Positions 1-10,103 of a DNA stretch of 64,000 nucleotides are shown one piece after another; within the stretch, counting starts at the first letter, position 1, and each line of letters starts with the position of its first letter. This DNA comes from Xenorhabdus ehlersii (GTDB lineage Bacteria; Pseudomonadota; Gammaproteobacteria; Enterobacterales; Enterobacteriaceae), in the NCBI RefSeq assembly GCF_003610465.1, contig NZ_RAQI01000006.1, positions 62,001 through 126,000 on the forward strand, in the 5' to 3' direction. The notes beneath the pieces were generated by a model. It worked only from the letters and a program-made list of their open reading frames with translations, made no database searches and was not told the origin of the DNA. Position numbers and translations under genes: made by a program.

Positions 1-2697
1 CATAATGGTACAGAATTGCGTGGTTATCACAAACCCATCATGTTGGCTGGCGGGATCGGGAATATCCGTGAAGAACATATTCAGAAAGGGGATATTCCGG
101 TCGGCGCAAAATTGATTGTGTTGGGTGGGCCAAGCATGAATATCGGTTTGGGAGGCGGTGCGGCATCTTCAATGACATCCGGTCAGTCTGATGCTGACTT
201 GGATTTTGCCTCTGTGCAGCGTGACAATGCGGAGATGGAACGCCGTTGTCAGGAAGTTATCGACGGTTGCTGGCAATTGGGGGATAAAAATCCGATTTTA
301 TTTATCCATGACGTCGGGGCTGGTGGTTTGTCAAATGCCATGCCTGAATTAGTCAGTGATGGCGGTCGAGGCGGGCGTTTTGAGTTACGCAATATTCTTA
401 ACGATGAACCCGGCATGAGTCCATTGCAGTTATGGTGCAATGAATCCCAGGAACGTTATGTTTTGGCGGTAGCACCAGAGCAGTTAGCCCTGTTTGAAGA
501 AATATGCCGTCGTGAACGTGCTCCTTATGCTGTGGTTGGGGAAGCAACGGAAGAACGGCACTTGTTGCTGAATGACACTCATTTTGATAATCAGCCAATC
601 GATATGCCGCTGGATGTCTTGCTCGGTAAGACGCCAAAGATGCTGAAAAATGTGCAGGTTTTGCAAGCTCCAGGGCAAAGTTTGGATCGCAAGGGCATAG
701 AGCTAGCAGAAGCGGTTAAACGTGTCTTGCATTTGCCTGCCGTGGCGGAAAAAACATTCCTGATTACGATTGGAGATCGCTCCATCACTGGTATGGTTGC
801 CCGTGACCAAATGGTTGGCCCTTGGCAAATTCCAGTCGCAGATTGTGCTGTTACGACCGCCAGTTTGGACAGCTATTATGGCGAAGCCATGTCAATGGGC
901 GAGCGAGCACCGATTGCATTATTGGACTTTGCGGCATCGGCACGTATGGCGGTGGGTGAAGCACTGACCAATATCGCTTCCGCCTATGTCCAGGATCTGA
1001 AACGCGTGAAGTTATCAGCTAACTGGATGTCGGCATCAGGCCATGCAGGTGAAGATGCAGGTTTGTATGCCGCCGTCAAGGCAGTGGGTGAGGAGTTGTG
1101 CCCGGCATTGGGATTGACCATTCCAGTTGGCAAGGATTCGATGTCAATGAAAACCCGCTGGCGTCAAAATGAGGAAGTGCGTGAAATGACTTCACCACTT
1201 TCATTGGTTATCAGTGCCTTTGCGCGAGTAGAAGATGTGCGCCGTACCGTGACACCAGAGTTATCTACTGAAGATGACAATGCGTTGCTGCTGATCGATC
1301 TGGGTAAAGGGCAAAATGCGCTGGGTGGAACGGCATTGGCTCAAGTTTATCGCCAACTTGGGGATAAAACCGCAGATGTTCGCAGCGTTGAGCAATTAGC
1401 GGGTTTCTTTAATGCGATCCAGCACTTGATTTCAGAACAAAAATTGCTGGCTTACCATGACCGTTCAGATGGTGGGCTATTGGTGACATTAGCTGAAATG
1501 GCTTTTGCAGGCCATTGTGGCTTGTATGCCGATATCAGTGCATTTGATGAAGATATCCTGGCCGCATTGTTTAATGAAGAACTGGGTGCGGTAATTCAAA
1601 TTCGTGAGACTGACAGAGAGCAAATTGAAAACCTGTTGGCAGATTATGGATTAAATGAATGTGTGCACTATCTGGGTAAGGCCCAGACGGGCGATGATTT
1701 TGTGATTTCCAGTGGCAATATGGAAGTTTATCGTCAGAAGCGCAGCACATTGCGCTTATGGTGGGCAGAAACAACGTGGCAAATGCAGCGTCTGCGTGAT
1801 AACCCTGAGTGCGCAGAGCAAGAACATCAGGCAAAACAGGATATGAATGATCCTGGCTTGAATGTGAAATTAACTTTCGACCCCGCGGAAGATATTGCTG
1901 CTTGCTATATTGCAAAACAAGTGCGTCCGCGCGTTGCTGTATTGCGTGAACAGGGAGTTAACTCTCATGTTGAGATGGCGGCGGCATTCCACCGAGCAGG
2001 CTTTGAGGCGGTAGATGTTCATATGAGTGACTTATTGGAGGGGCGGATCACATTAGATCAATTCCAAACATTGGTTGCTTGTGGTGGCTTCTCCTATGGG
2101 GATGTGCTTGGCGCGGGTGAAGGTTGGGCGAAATCCATTCTGTTTAATTCACGGGTACGTGATGATTTTGCGAGCTTCTTCGCAAGGCCGGATACCTTAA
2201 CACTTGGTGTGTGTAATGGTTGTCAGATGATATCTAATCTGCATGAATTGATCCCTGGCACAGAACACTGGCCACGTTTTGTCCGTAACCGTTCAGAACG
2301 CTATGAAGCCCGTTTTAGCTTAGTAGAAGTGGCAAACAGCCCTTCATTGTTCCTGAAAGATATGGCGGGTTCTCGCTTACCGATCGCAGTGGCTCATGGT
2401 GAAGGACAGGTGGAGTTCAGAAACCACTTGAGTTTGATGGAGCTTGAAAAACATCAGCAGGTTGCATTGCGTTTTGTGGATAACTACGGTTCAGTGACAG
2501 AAAACTATCCAGCGAACCCAAATGGTTCTGTGAACGGTATTACTTCTGTGACCAGCCTTGACGGAAGGGTCACGGTGATGATGCCTCATCCTGAAAGGGT
2601 ATTCCGCACTGTTAGCAACTCTTGGCATCCTAAAGAATGGGGAGAAGATAGCCCGTGGATGCGTATTTTCCGTAATGCCCGCAAACAGTTAGGTTAA
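1..2697 (+). CDS. purL: Phosphoribosylformylglycinamidine synthase, 3' part (5' end outside window)
   Basis: PurL converts FGAR, ATP and glutamine to FGAM in de novo purine synthesis in the cytosol. The frame is open from base 1, and 898 residues are present of a protein usually about 1295 long, so the N-terminal region lies before the window. The visible part covers the synthetase domains (for example the GGAASSM and [15 protein letters not shown] stretches) and the C-terminal class I glutamine amidotransferase domain. That domain carries the nucleophile Cys in LGVCNGCQM and the His/Glu pair in MMPHPERVF near the end. A strong intrinsic terminator follows at once. Downstream glmY and glrK are in the usual enterobacterial order. 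Confidence 0.97.
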   Translation, partial: HNGTELRGYHKPIMLAGGIGNIREEHIQKGDIPVGAKLIVLGGPSMNIGLGGGAASSMTSGQSDADLDFASVQRDNAEMERRCQEVIDGCWQLGDKNPILFIHDVGAGGLSNAMPELVSDGGRGGRFELRNILNDEPGMSPLQLWCNESQERYVLAVAPEQLALFEEICRRERAPYAVVGEATEERHLLLNDTHFDNQPIDMPLDVLLGKTPKMLKNVQVLQAPGQSLDRKGIELAEAVKRVLHLPAVAEKTFLITIGDRSITGMVARDQMVGPWQIPVADCAVTTASLDSYYGEAMSMGERAPIALLDFAASARMAVGEALTNIASAYVQDLKRVKLSANWMSASGHAGEDAGLYAAVKAVGEELCPALGLTIPVGKDSMSMKTRWRQNEEVREMTSPLSLVISAFARVEDVRRTVTPELSTEDDNALLLIDLGKGQNALGGTALAQVYRQLGDKTADVRSVEQLAGFFNAIQHLISEQKLLAYHDRSDGGLLVTLAEMAFAGHCGLYADISAFDEDILAALFNEELGAVIQIRETDREQIENLLADYGLNECVHYLGKAQTGDDFVISSGNMEVYRQKRSTLRLWWAETTWQMQRLRDNPECAEQEHQAKQDMNDPGLNVKLTFDPAEDIAACYIAKQVRPRVAVLREQGVNSHVEMAAAFHRAGFEAVDVHMSDLLEGRITLDQFQTLVACGGFSYGDVLGAGEGWAKSILFNSRVRDDFASFFARPDTLTLGVCNGCQMISNLHELIPGTEHWPRFVRNRSERYEARFSLVEVANSPSLFLKDMAGSRLPIAVAHGEGQVEFRNHLSLMELEKHQQVALRFVDNYGSVTENYPANPNGSVNGITSVTSLDGRVTVMMPHPERVFRTVSNSWHPKEWGEDSPWMRIFRNARKQLG

Positions 2698-2703
2698 TAG
2701 AAA

Positions 2704-2737
2704 AGGCCCTGAAAATTCATCAGGGCCTCTGTTTTTT
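2704..2737 (+). terminator. Rho-independent terminator of purL
   Basis: A perfect 9-bp stem AGGCCCTGA/TCAGGGCCT (2704-2712 and 2720-2728) with a 7-base loop is followed by a run of six T. It starts only a few bases after the purL stop. Confidence 0.93.
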
Positions 2738-2776
2738 ATCTGACGCTTTGGTGTTATTCATCATTTTTTCTGGCAG

Positions 2777-2794
2777 TGTCTCTGTATTGCGACA
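2777..2794 (+). promoter_or_regulatory. GlrR binding site 1 upstream of glmY
   Basis: It matches the GlrR consensus TGTC-N10-GACA exactly. It is the most distal of three such boxes and lies about 235 bases before the predicted glmY start. GlrR is encoded by the downstream operon. Confidence 0.75.
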
Positions 2795-2808
2795 ATGGTG
2801 TTTTATGG

Positions 2809-2826
2809 TGTCTCAAAAAAGAGACG
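2809..2826 (+). promoter_or_regulatory. GlrR binding site 2 upstream of glmY
   Basis: The sequence is TGTC-N10-GACG, one mismatch to the TGTC-N10-GACA consensus. Its centre is 32 bases (about three helical turns) from site 1, so both could be occupied on the same DNA face. Confidence 0.7.
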
Positions 2827-2871
2827 TTTAATTATTTGATATAAATTGAAAAATATTTTTAGATAGTAATA

Positions 2872-2889
2872 TGTCATAAATAAGCGACA
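2872..2889 (+). promoter_or_regulatory. GlrR binding site 3 upstream of glmY
   Basis: It matches TGTC-N10-GACA exactly. It lies about 140 bases before the glmY start, a typical enhancer distance for a sigma54 activator. The AT-rich stretch between it and the promoter could hold an IHF bend site, which I did not assign. Confidence 0.75.
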
Positions 2890-2992
2890 CTAATCCATAT
2901 CAAATATGAAGAAGTATCGATAAGAAAATGCAGTAAATATACATTTTTATTTATTTCCAATTATATCAACTGGTTAAAAATAATTTTTCAAG

Positions 2993-3010
2993 TTGGCATG
3001 TAATATGCAT
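2993..3010 (+). promoter_or_regulatory. Sigma54 (-24/-12) promoter of glmY
   Basis: TTGGCAT is followed by ATGCAT with the GG (2995-2996) and GC (3007-3008) elements exactly 12 bases apart, as sigma54 RNA polymerase requires. The -12 element puts transcription start at about 3020-3021, where the conserved GlmY 5' sequence begins. Confidence 0.85.
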
Positions 3011-3020
3011 AATATGGAGC

Positions 3021-3243
3021 AGTTGCTCATTCATCTTTTTATGTCGGCCCGCAATGAGGTGGGAACATCCACATAAAGCCCAGAATGACGCCGAAGTAAG
3101 GTGCCTACCGTCCAACTTAATGATACTCGCCTTCGGGCCTTATCAAACACAGGGCGACACGTGGAGTGAGGCACCACCTACATGTTCATTGAATAGCATG
3201 AAGGTTCCTCATTGGCGGGATGGTAAAAAGTTACTGTCCCGCC
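3021..3243 (+). ncRNA. glmY: GlmY small regulatory RNA
   Basis: GlmY is the decoy sRNA that sequesters RapZ so that GlmZ can activate glmS, controlling glucosamine-6-phosphate supply. The assignment rests on position between purL and glrK, on a 5' end (AGTTGCTCATTCAT, then TTATGTC...) closely resembling enterobacterial GlmY, and on the sigma54 promoter immediately upstream. The 5' part can fold into the long first hairpin (TTTATGTCGGC pairs imperfectly with a region near 3068). The 3' end is placed at a hairpin GGCGGGA/TCCCGCC (3214-3243), which lacks a strong T run, so the end is approximate. An ORF of 97 codons crosses this region but has no support. Confidence 0.85.
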
Positions 3244-3405
3244 ATCATTATTGCAGATTGTTCCTGTCCGCTGTGTTTATGTATGCATCTGCATATTCCA
3301 ATTTACCGATTATTTCAATTATCCGCTGTTTTCAACTATTATTCTGACCATTTTCAATAAGAAGATAAAAGTAACTGTAGCATCAATGTAATTACAGGTT
3401 ATGAG

Positions 3406-4845
3406 ATGATTTCTTTGAAAAAATGGCGTTTATTTCCACGCTCATTGCGCCAATTGGTTGTCATGGCTTTCTGGCTGGTATTATTGCCACTATTAGTTTT
3501 GGCTTATCAGGCTTATCAAAGTCTTGATCAGCTTAGTACCCAAGCGGCTGAGATTAATCGTTCAACGCTGGTGGATGCCCGCCGTAGCGAAGCGATGGTT
3601 GGAGTCGCCCTTGAGATGGAACGTAGTTACCGCCAATACTGTGTATTAGGCGATAGTCGGCTAGAAAAGCTTTATCAACGCCAGTATCGGCAGTACATGA
3701 ATATGCTTGGTAATCAGATGGCGATGTTAGCTAATACAAAGTATACGAAGAAATTCAATGAATTACTGTCAGGTTTGAGCAAAATTTCTTGTAGTAATGG
3801 AGCACCAGAAGCGGCTTCATCTAAATTACTTGAAGAATTCTCCAGGGCTAATAATCTTTTGGTACAGGAAACCCGTAATATTATTTTTAGCCGTGGTGAA
3901 CAACTGCAAAAAGATATCGCCGATAAAGGGCAATTTTTCGGTTGGCAGAGCCTTATTTTATTCTTGCTAAGCGCCTTCTTGATAGCCTTGTTTACGCGTA
4001 TGATCATTGGGCCAGTAAAAGGCATTGAGCGGATGATCAATCGGCTTGGAGAAGGGCAATCACTGGAAAATCAGATTGATTCCTTTAAAGGACCACGGGA
4101 ATTACGATCATTGGCTCAACGCATTATTTGGCTGAGTGAACGTTTATCCTGGCTTGAGTCTCAGCGTCATGAGTTTTTACGCCATATTTCCCATGAACTG
4201 AAAACCCCTCTGGCAAGTATGCGTGAAGGAACGGAGCTATTGGCTGACGAAATTGCAGGGCCTCTGACGGCAGATCAAAGGGAAGTTGTCAGTATCTTGG
4301 ATAGCAGTAGCAGGCATTTACAGCAGCTTATTGAGCAATTACTGGAATATAACCGCAAATTAGCGGATGGCGCAGCCGAACATCAGATTGTTTCTTTAAA
4401 AGAAATTGTGGATGGTGTCGTATTATCACACCAATTGCCAGCACGGACAAAAAATATTTATACAGAAATTCAATTGGATATGGATTATTGTTGGGCGGAG
4501 CGTGGTTTATTAACACGGGTGATTGATAATCTCTATTCCAATGCAGTGCACTATGGCGCTGAATCCGGTAACATTTGGATTTCTAGTCGGCAAGTGGGGG
4601 AAAACCTTCAAATTGACATTGCCAATACAGGAACGCCTATCCCAGAGTTAGAGAAAAGTATGATCTTTGAGCCATTTTACCAAGGAAAACTTCAACGAAA
4701 AGGTGCAGTTAAAGGAAGCGGTCTTGGTTTGAGCATCGCGCAAGATTGCATTAAACAAATGCAGGGGGAGCTTTGCCTGGTAGAATCCGAATTTGCTGAT
4801 GTATGTTTTCGAATTGAACTGCCATTAACCGCAGAGAATGACTAA
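3406..4845 (+). CDS. glrK: Sensor histidine kinase GlrK (QseE)
   Basis: GlrK is the inner-membrane sensor kinase that phosphorylates GlrR and so controls glmY and envelope-stress genes. It has 479 residues, close to the E. coli length. Membrane segments lie at about 16-36 and 179-200 and flank a periplasmic domain. A HAMP-like linker follows, then a HisKA domain with the phospho-acceptor His263 in ISHELKTPLAS, and a HATPase domain ending in the GSGLGLSIA box. It is the first gene of glrK-qseG-glrR. The qseG start follows 5 bases after the stop. Confidence 0.95.
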   Translation: MISLKKWRLFPRSLRQLVVMAFWLVLLPLLVLAYQAYQSLDQLSTQAAEINRSTLVDARRSEAMVGVALEMERSYRQYCVLGDSRLEKLYQRQYRQYMNMLGNQMAMLANTKYTKKFNELLSGLSKISCSNGAPEAASSKLLEEFSRANNLLVQETRNIIFSRGEQLQKDIADKGQFFGWQSLILFLLSAFLIALFTRMIIGPVKGIERMINRLGEGQSLENQIDSFKGPRELRSLAQRIIWLSERLSWLESQRHEFLRHISHELKTPLASMREGTELLADEIAGPLTADQREVVSILDSSSRHLQQLIEQLLEYNRKLADGAAEHQIVSLKEIVDGVVLSHQLPARTKNIYTEIQLDMDYCWAERGLLTRVIDNLYSNAVHYGAESGNIWISSRQVGENLQIDIANTGTPIPELEKSMIFEPFYQGKLQRKGAVKGSGLGLSIAQDCIKQMQGELCLVESEFADVCFRIELPLTAEND

Positions 4846-4850
4846 ATAAT

Positions 4851-5723
4851 ATGTATAACAGGTTTACTTACCGCTTTATGACGGAGACGGAACAGCAAAA
4901 TATTGTGATTAACCCAATGAAAAAAATGGCTGTCAGGCCATCTATCTTGGCACGTGTTTCGACCCTGCGCTTGCGGGCCATATTGCTATTGTTCGTTCCC
5001 TATTTGCTGGCAGGATGTGTTAAAACGAGTGGCTCAGACAATTTGACAACCCTGGCGCAGTCTATCTTACCAGAACAGAGTGTTACGGATTATCGTCTTA
5101 AGGATTGTGATTCAATCTGGGACATCACGAAGCCAGCGGCGATGGAAAACGGACTTTATTGGTTGAGATTTATCGATTGTACGGATCGGTTGTCTTCGGC
5201 AGAAGCTCGTGAGACGGCGAAACGTTTTGCCCCAGAGACTCCGACTGATTGGCATCAAGTGCTTAAGCAAAGTATTTTAATTGGCAGGGCGACTTCTGTG
5301 TTAGCTGAACGCAGGAAAACGGTGGAATACTTTAATCGGTATAGTGCACAATTTCCTATCGCTTTGCGGCCATTACTTCAATTGTGGCGTGAACAGCAAT
5401 ATCTGAAAATTAATCTTGCTGAAGAAAGAGTCAAATTCCAGCGCTTCCAGTTTGACAGTGATAGCAAAATTGATCGTCTGAAAGAAACACGAGCACGTTT
5501 AGAATATGAGCTTCATTCAATGTCCCGCAAACTAGAAAATCTGACCGATATTGAACGCCAACTTTCCTCCCGTAAACAAGAACAAAGTAGTGTTGCTACT
5601 CCTAATGCGAACACTTCATCGGATAATAAAGCAGAACTGAAAGACAAACCCGCAACAAACGCGGATACTAAAGCGGAAGCCAATCCTTCAGAAGAAAAAT
5701 CAGAAGAAAAAGGAGCCGAATAA
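4851..5723 (+). CDS. qseG: QseG outer-membrane lipoprotein of the Glr two-component operon
   Basis: QseG is a lipoprotein that interacts with GlrK and tunes its activity from the periplasm. The lipobox LLAGC has its Cys at residue 56 of this frame. Starts at residue 10 or 23 (4878 or 4917) would give more usual signal-peptide lengths; neither has a clear Shine-Dalgarno, so the start is open. The family signature KLENLTDIERQLSSRK is present at about 225-240. The last 45 residues are a Ser/Ala/Lys/Glu-rich low-complexity tail, longer than in E. coli QseG (237 residues). It lies between glrK and glrR with only 2 bases before the latter. Confidence 0.85.
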   Translation: MYNRFTYRFMTETEQQNIVINPMKKMAVRPSILARVSTLRLRAILLLFVPYLLAGCVKTSGSDNLTTLAQSILPEQSVTDYRLKDCDSIWDITKPAAMENGLYWLRFIDCTDRLSSAEARETAKRFAPETPTDWHQVLKQSILIGRATSVLAERRKTVEYFNRYSAQFPIALRPLLQLWREQQYLKINLAEERVKFQRFQFDSDSKIDRLKETRARLEYELHSMSRKLENLTDIERQLSSRKQEQSSVATPNANTSSDNKAELKDKPATNADTKAEANPSEEKSEEKGAE

Positions 5724-5725
5724 TA

Positions 5726-7063
5726 ATGACAGTACGCAATTCCGCCCATCTTCTTTTAGTTGATGATGATCCTGGCTTGCTAAAACTATTGGGAATGCGT
5801 TTGACCAGTGAAGGCTTTCGTGTCACGACCGCAGAGAGTGGTTTTGAGGCGTTACGCATACTGGCGAGAGAAAAAGTAGATTTAGTGATCAGTGATTTAC
5901 GCATGGATGAAATGGATGGTATGGCGCTGTTTGTGGAAATTCAGAAACAGCATCCCGGTATGCCTGTCATTATTCTGACTGCACATGGTTCTATTCCTGA
6001 TGCGGTGGCAGCAACGCAGCAAGGTGTATTTAGTTTTCTGACCAAGCCTGTTGATCGTGACGCACTTTATAAAGCCATTGATGATGCGTTGGAACTATCA
6101 ACACCAGCCATTGATGGACAATGGAGCGAGAAAATCGTTACCCGTAGCCCTCTGATGCTGCGCCTATTGGAACAGGCAAAGATGGTGGCTCAATCCGATG
6201 TGAGTGTGCTGATTAACGGGCAAAGTGGAACTGGTAAAGAGGTTCTGGCTCAGGCTATTCATCGGGTAAGTCCTAGAGTGAAGAAGCCTTTTATTGCCAT
6301 TAACTGTGGTGCCTTACCTGAACAATTGCTTGAATCTGAATTATTTGGCCATGCCAAAGGTGCATTTACGGGCGCTGTCAGCAGCCGAGAAGGACTATTT
6401 TTAGCGGCGCAAGGAGGAACATTATTCCTTGATGAGATCGGTGATATGCCGATGGCGTTGCAAGTTAAGCTCTTGAGAGTGTTACAAGAGCGCAAAGTTC
6501 GCCCATTGGGGAGTAATCGGGATGTCGATATTGATGTCAGAATTATTTCTGCCACTCACCGAGACTTGCCTAAGGCCATGCAGCGTAATGAGTTTCGGGA
6601 AGATCTCTACTATCGATTAAACGTTGTTAATTTGAAAATTCCTGCTTTGAACGAACGTGCAGAAGATATTCCTCTATTGGCTAATCATCTGTTACGTGAT
6701 GCTGCCAAACGCCATAAACCTTTTGTTCGCAGCTTTTCTACCACGGCCATGAAATGCCTGATGGCAGCAAGTTGGCCGGGTAATGTGCGTCAATTAGTCA
6801 ATGTCATTGAACAGTGTGTGGCATTGACGATGGCTCCGGTCATTAGTGATGCTCTGGTTACTCAGGCATTGGAAGGGGAAAATACGGCATTGCCGACATT
6901 CGTGGAAGCCCGTGGGCAGTTTGAACTGAATTATCTGCGTAAATTGTTGCAGATAACCAAAGGTAATGTGACCCATGCTGCCCGCATGGCAGGGCGTAAC
7001 CGGACAGAATTTTATAAATTGCTGGCACGCCACGAACTGGATTCTAACGATTTTAAGGAATAA
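5726..7063 (+). CDS. glrR: Sigma54-dependent response regulator GlrR
   Basis: GlrR is the phosphorylated activator of glmY and of sigma54-dependent rpoE transcription. It has 445 residues. The receiver domain has the phospho-acceptor Asp57 in VISDLRMDEMDG. The AAA+ domain has Walker A GQSGTGKE near 166-173 and the sigma54-contacting GAFTGA loop at 213-218. A Fis-type helix-turn-helix lies at the C terminus (AARMAGRNRTEFYKLL). Its likely binding boxes are the three TGTC-N10-GACA sites upstream of glmY in this window. It starts 2 bases after the qseG stop, so it is translated from the same operon. Confidence 0.95.
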   Translation: MTVRNSAHLLLVDDDPGLLKLLGMRLTSEGFRVTTAESGFEALRILAREKVDLVISDLRMDEMDGMALFVEIQKQHPGMPVIILTAHGSIPDAVAATQQGVFSFLTKPVDRDALYKAIDDALELSTPAIDGQWSEKIVTRSPLMLRLLEQAKMVAQSDVSVLINGQSGTGKEVLAQAIHRVSPRVKKPFIAINCGALPEQLLESELFGHAKGAFTGAVSSREGLFLAAQGGTLFLDEIGDMPMALQVKLLRVLQERKVRPLGSNRDVDIDVRIISATHRDLPKAMQRNEFREDLYYRLNVVNLKIPALNERAEDIPLLANHLLRDAAKRHKPFVRSFSTTAMKCLMAASWPGNVRQLVNVIEQCVALTMAPVISDALVTQALEGENTALPTFVEARGQFELNYLRKLLQITKGNVTHAARMAGRNRTEFYKLLARHELDSNDFKE

Positions 7064-7105
7064 CTTTTCTGCTACCGCAGAAATTCTTACACTGAATGGA
7101 AATTA

Positions 7106-7163
7106 TATACCCCGTTAAGTTTCAGATTGCGAAATACAAGCAGCTTGAAAAGCACCGGGTATA
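7106..7163. repeat. Palindromic intergenic element (TATACCC...GGGTATA)
   Basis: A 7-bp inverted repeat TATACCC (7106-7112) and GGGTATA (7157-7163) brackets 44 bases between glrR and nadE. The inside includes TTTCAGATTGCG and GCTTGAAAAGC. I recall similar TATACCC-bounded elements dispersed in Xenorhabdus, Photorhabdus and Yersinia intergenic DNA. That is memory, not a search result. A separate small hairpin TTTCTGC/GCAGAAA lies at 7066-7083 just after glrR. Confidence 0.4.
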
Positions 7164-7236
7164 GAGATTGAATTGCTTTGCTGCTGAAATCCAGTAAAGA
7201 AGATAGATGATTTATGGCCCAGGAGAGCCGCATTCT

Positions 7237-8859
7237 ATGAGTCGTACTCTTAATATCGCTCTTGCCCAGTTAAATTGGTTGGTAGGAGACATTGAAGGCA
7301 ACAGCGAACGTATGTTGCAGACAGTTCGGGAGCAGCAGGCAAAAGGCGCTGATCTGGTTATGTTTTCTGAGCTGGCGCTGTCTGGCTATTTTCCTGAAGA
7401 TTTGTTATTCCGCTCTGATTTACATCAGCGTTGTTGTGAACAATTGGTACGTTTGCAACAAGCAAGCGCTCAGGTTGGTATTTTGGTAGGGCATCCGTGG
7501 CAACAGGATGGCAAACTTTACAACGCACTTTCCCTGTTTTGGCAAGGGGAAATTGTGGCACGTTACTTCAAACAGTTACTGCCAAATTATGGCGTTTTTG
7601 ATGAAGAGCGTTATTTCAAAGCGGGGGATCAAAACTGTGTTATACCATTCAAGGGTTATAACCTCGGTTTGTTGATTTGTGAAGATTTGTGGTTTGATGC
7701 CCCAATTGATGCCTTGAAACAGGCTGGTGCAGAAATCATCTTGTCGATTAACGCCTCTCCTTTTAATCGTGAAAAACCGAATATCCGCAGTACATTAATT
7801 AAGTCCCACTGTCAGCGTACTCATTTGCCAATTATCTATCTTAATCAGGTGGGTGGGCAAGATCAGCTTATCTTTGATGGCTGTTCTAAGGTCTTTGATG
7901 CCAATGGTGAAATAACCCATCGCATGGCGGCATTTGAGGAACAGGTTGAGCAATGCCGTTTCAATGAGATGAAGATTGAACCAATGGCAAATCCGATCCC
8001 TCAATTGCCCCCTCTGGCGCAAATTTATAAGGCGCTGGTGCTGTCTGTACGTGATTATGTGCAAAAAAACGGTTTTAAAGGCGTCTTGCTTGGTTTGTCA
8101 GGTGGGATTGATTCCGGATTGACATTGGCGATTGCTGTGGATGCTTTGGGCAAAGATCACGTGCAGGCGGTCATGATGCCATTCCGCTATACCTCAGAAA
8201 TGAGTATCCACGATGCCAGAGAACAGGCAGAATTGCTGGGGGTTGAATTTGACGTTGTTTCCATCGAACCCATGTTTGATGCGTTTATGGCACAGCTTGA
8301 ACCCATGTTCGCGGGAACAGAAAAAGATACGACAGAAGAGAATTTACAGGCACGTTGCCGCGCAGTTATTTTGATGGCAATGTCTAACAAGCGTCGTCGC
8401 CTGGTATTGACCACCAGTAACAAAAGTGAATCGGCAGTAGGGTACTCAACCCTGTACGGTGATATGGCAGGTGGCTTTAATGCTTTGAAAGATGTCCCTA
8501 AAACGATGGTATTTGCATTGGCTAAATATCGTAATACAGTATCCCCAGCTATTCCTCAGCGTGTGATTGATCGTCCACCGTCAGCGGAGTTGGCACCAAA
8601 TCAACTGGATCAGGACAGCCTTCCTCCATATGACATTTTGGATGCGATTCTCGAAGGGTATGTTGAAAAAGATAAATCAGTGGCTGATCTGGTATCTGAA
8701 GGTTTTGATGACGCCATTGTGCGCAAGGTGATCCGACTGGTTGACATTAATGAATATAAACGTCGCCAAGCACCTATTGGCCCACGCATTACGCAGCGTG
8801 ATTTTGGTAAAGATCGGCGTTACCCGATAACTTCCGGTTTCGGACGTAACAATTGGTAA
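7237..8859 (+). CDS. nadE: Glutamine-dependent NAD+ synthetase
   Basis: This NadE amidates deamido-NAD to NAD+ using ammonia released from glutamine. It has 540 residues, the length of the two-domain type rather than the 275-residue ammonia-dependent enzyme of E. coli. The N-terminal nitrilase-like glutaminase has the Glu45-Lys112-Cys148 triad (FSELALSGY, FKQLLPNYG, LLICEDLWF). The synthetase domain has the P-loop GLSGGIDSG. The start at 7237 follows AGGAG at 7221-7225; a start 30 bases upstream is also open but has no ribosome site. It is 15 bases from glnB and probably co-transcribed with it. Confidence 0.94.
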   Translation: MSRTLNIALAQLNWLVGDIEGNSERMLQTVREQQAKGADLVMFSELALSGYFPEDLLFRSDLHQRCCEQLVRLQQASAQVGILVGHPWQQDGKLYNALSLFWQGEIVARYFKQLLPNYGVFDEERYFKAGDQNCVIPFKGYNLGLLICEDLWFDAPIDALKQAGAEIILSINASPFNREKPNIRSTLIKSHCQRTHLPIIYLNQVGGQDQLIFDGCSKVFDANGEITHRMAAFEEQVEQCRFNEMKIEPMANPIPQLPPLAQIYKALVLSVRDYVQKNGFKGVLLGLSGGIDSGLTLAIAVDALGKDHVQAVMMPFRYTSEMSIHDAREQAELLGVEFDVVSIEPMFDAFMAQLEPMFAGTEKDTTEENLQARCRAVILMAMSNKRRRLVLTTSNKSESAVGYSTLYGDMAGGFNALKDVPKTMVFALAKYRNTVSPAIPQRVIDRPPSAELAPNQLDQDSLPPYDILDAILEGYVEKDKSVADLVSEGFDDAIVRKVIRLVDINEYKRRQAPIGPRITQRDFGKDRRYPITSGFGRNNW

Positions 8860-9213
<354 letters not shown>

Positions 9214-9237
9214 TTAAGTCACTAAAATCATCTGAAA

Positions 9238-9324
9238 AAGTGATAACGGGAATATTATCGGTTAGCCCACACCCTAATGTGAGATGACGTGCGGGGATGT
9301 CCGATTTTCAATCCGTTATCACTT
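9238..9324. repeat. 87-bp palindromic element between convergent glnB and loiP
   Basis: A perfect 12-bp terminal inverted repeat AAGTGATAACGG (9238-9249) and CCGTTATCACTT (9313-9324) encloses a second pairing block ATCGG/CCGAT (9257-9261, 9301-9305), set symmetrically 7 bases inside. A third imperfect block CCCACAC/GTGCGGG lies near the centre. The whole unit would fold into one long hairpin. It has no T run and so is not an ordinary terminator. It resembles a small ERIC/MITE-type repeat, but the sequence is not one I recognise. Confidence 0.6.
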
Positions 9325-9350
9325 ATCTTACTTGTATTGTACAGAAATTA

Positions 9351-10103
9351 TTATTTCTTATCTGCTGCGATACGATCACGAACGTGTTGAGCGCGCTCCT
9401 GTGAAGGTGGGTGTGAATCAAACATGCTGGTTTCACCACTGCCCAGTTTAGCCAGTTTCTCGAAGCTGGTTGCTAAACCTTCAGTTTTGATATTGCGTTT
9501 TTTCATCAGATCATAAGAGAAGTCATCAGCCTGACTTTCCTGATGTTGCGAGAACTGCGAGTTGATCAGTTTTTCACCCAGTGCTGCAAGCTGAGAATCG
9601 CTCAGTTGCGCGGCGACACCGCCGGCTGATGCAGCTGCGGTACGTGCAGCAACTGTAGCATAAGCAACCTGCATTGCTTTACGGGTGTGGCCCAGTGCAA
9701 CGTGACCCATTTCATGGCCCAGAACGCCTTCTACTTCATTGTCGTTCATCATGTCCATCAGGCCGCTGTATACACGCACACAACCGTTAGCCATTGCCCA
9801 TGCATTCACATCCTTAGTCAGATAAACTTTATAGTTAACCGATGTACCGTTAACTTCGCTACCTAATGCTTTGGCGATTTTGTTCAGACGCTTAGTGTAT
9901 TGGCTGGATGCCGGTGCAATTTTATTCTGTGCATCCATATCCTTACATGCTTGGTTAGATAACTGTTTGACATCAGAATCACTTAGTGTTGCCGCTTGGA
10001 ATAATTGCATTCCAGAATGAGTCAGCATTCCCTGATCAATATTCTTACAACCTGTCAGAATTGCAGCAGAAACAGCGACTGCAACAAGAGCTTTAATTTT
10101 CAT
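9351..10103 (-). CDS. loiP: M48 metalloprotease lipoprotein LoiP (YggG)
   Basis: LoiP is an outer-membrane-associated zinc protease expressed at low osmolarity in E. coli. It has 250 residues from the start at 10103, which is preceded by an AGGA ribosome site; a start 10 codons upstream is also open. The lipobox LTGC puts the lipidated Cys at residue 19. The zinc-binding HExxH motif is HEMGH at 130-134 and the third-ligand region is SQADDFSYD. Length and sequence match E. coli LoiP closely. It stands alone and converges on glnB. Confidence 0.93.
   Translation of the reverse strand: MKIKALVAVAVSAAILTGCKNIDQGMLTHSGMQLFQAATLSDSDVKQLSNQACKDMDAQNKIAPASSQYTKRLNKIAKALGSEVNGTSVNYKVYLTKDVNAWAMANGCVRVYSGLMDMMNDNEVEGVLGHEMGHVALGHTRKAMQVAYATVAARTAAASAGGVAAQLSDSQLAALGEKLINSQFSQHQESQADDFSYDLMKKRNIKTEGLATSFEKLAKLGSGETSMFDSHPPSQERAQHVRDRIAADKK

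Noticed and set aside
3054..3347. A 97-codon plus-strand frame upstream of glrK
   Set aside because: It lies over the GlmY RNA and its terminator hairpin, has no ribosome site, and its composition does not look coding.
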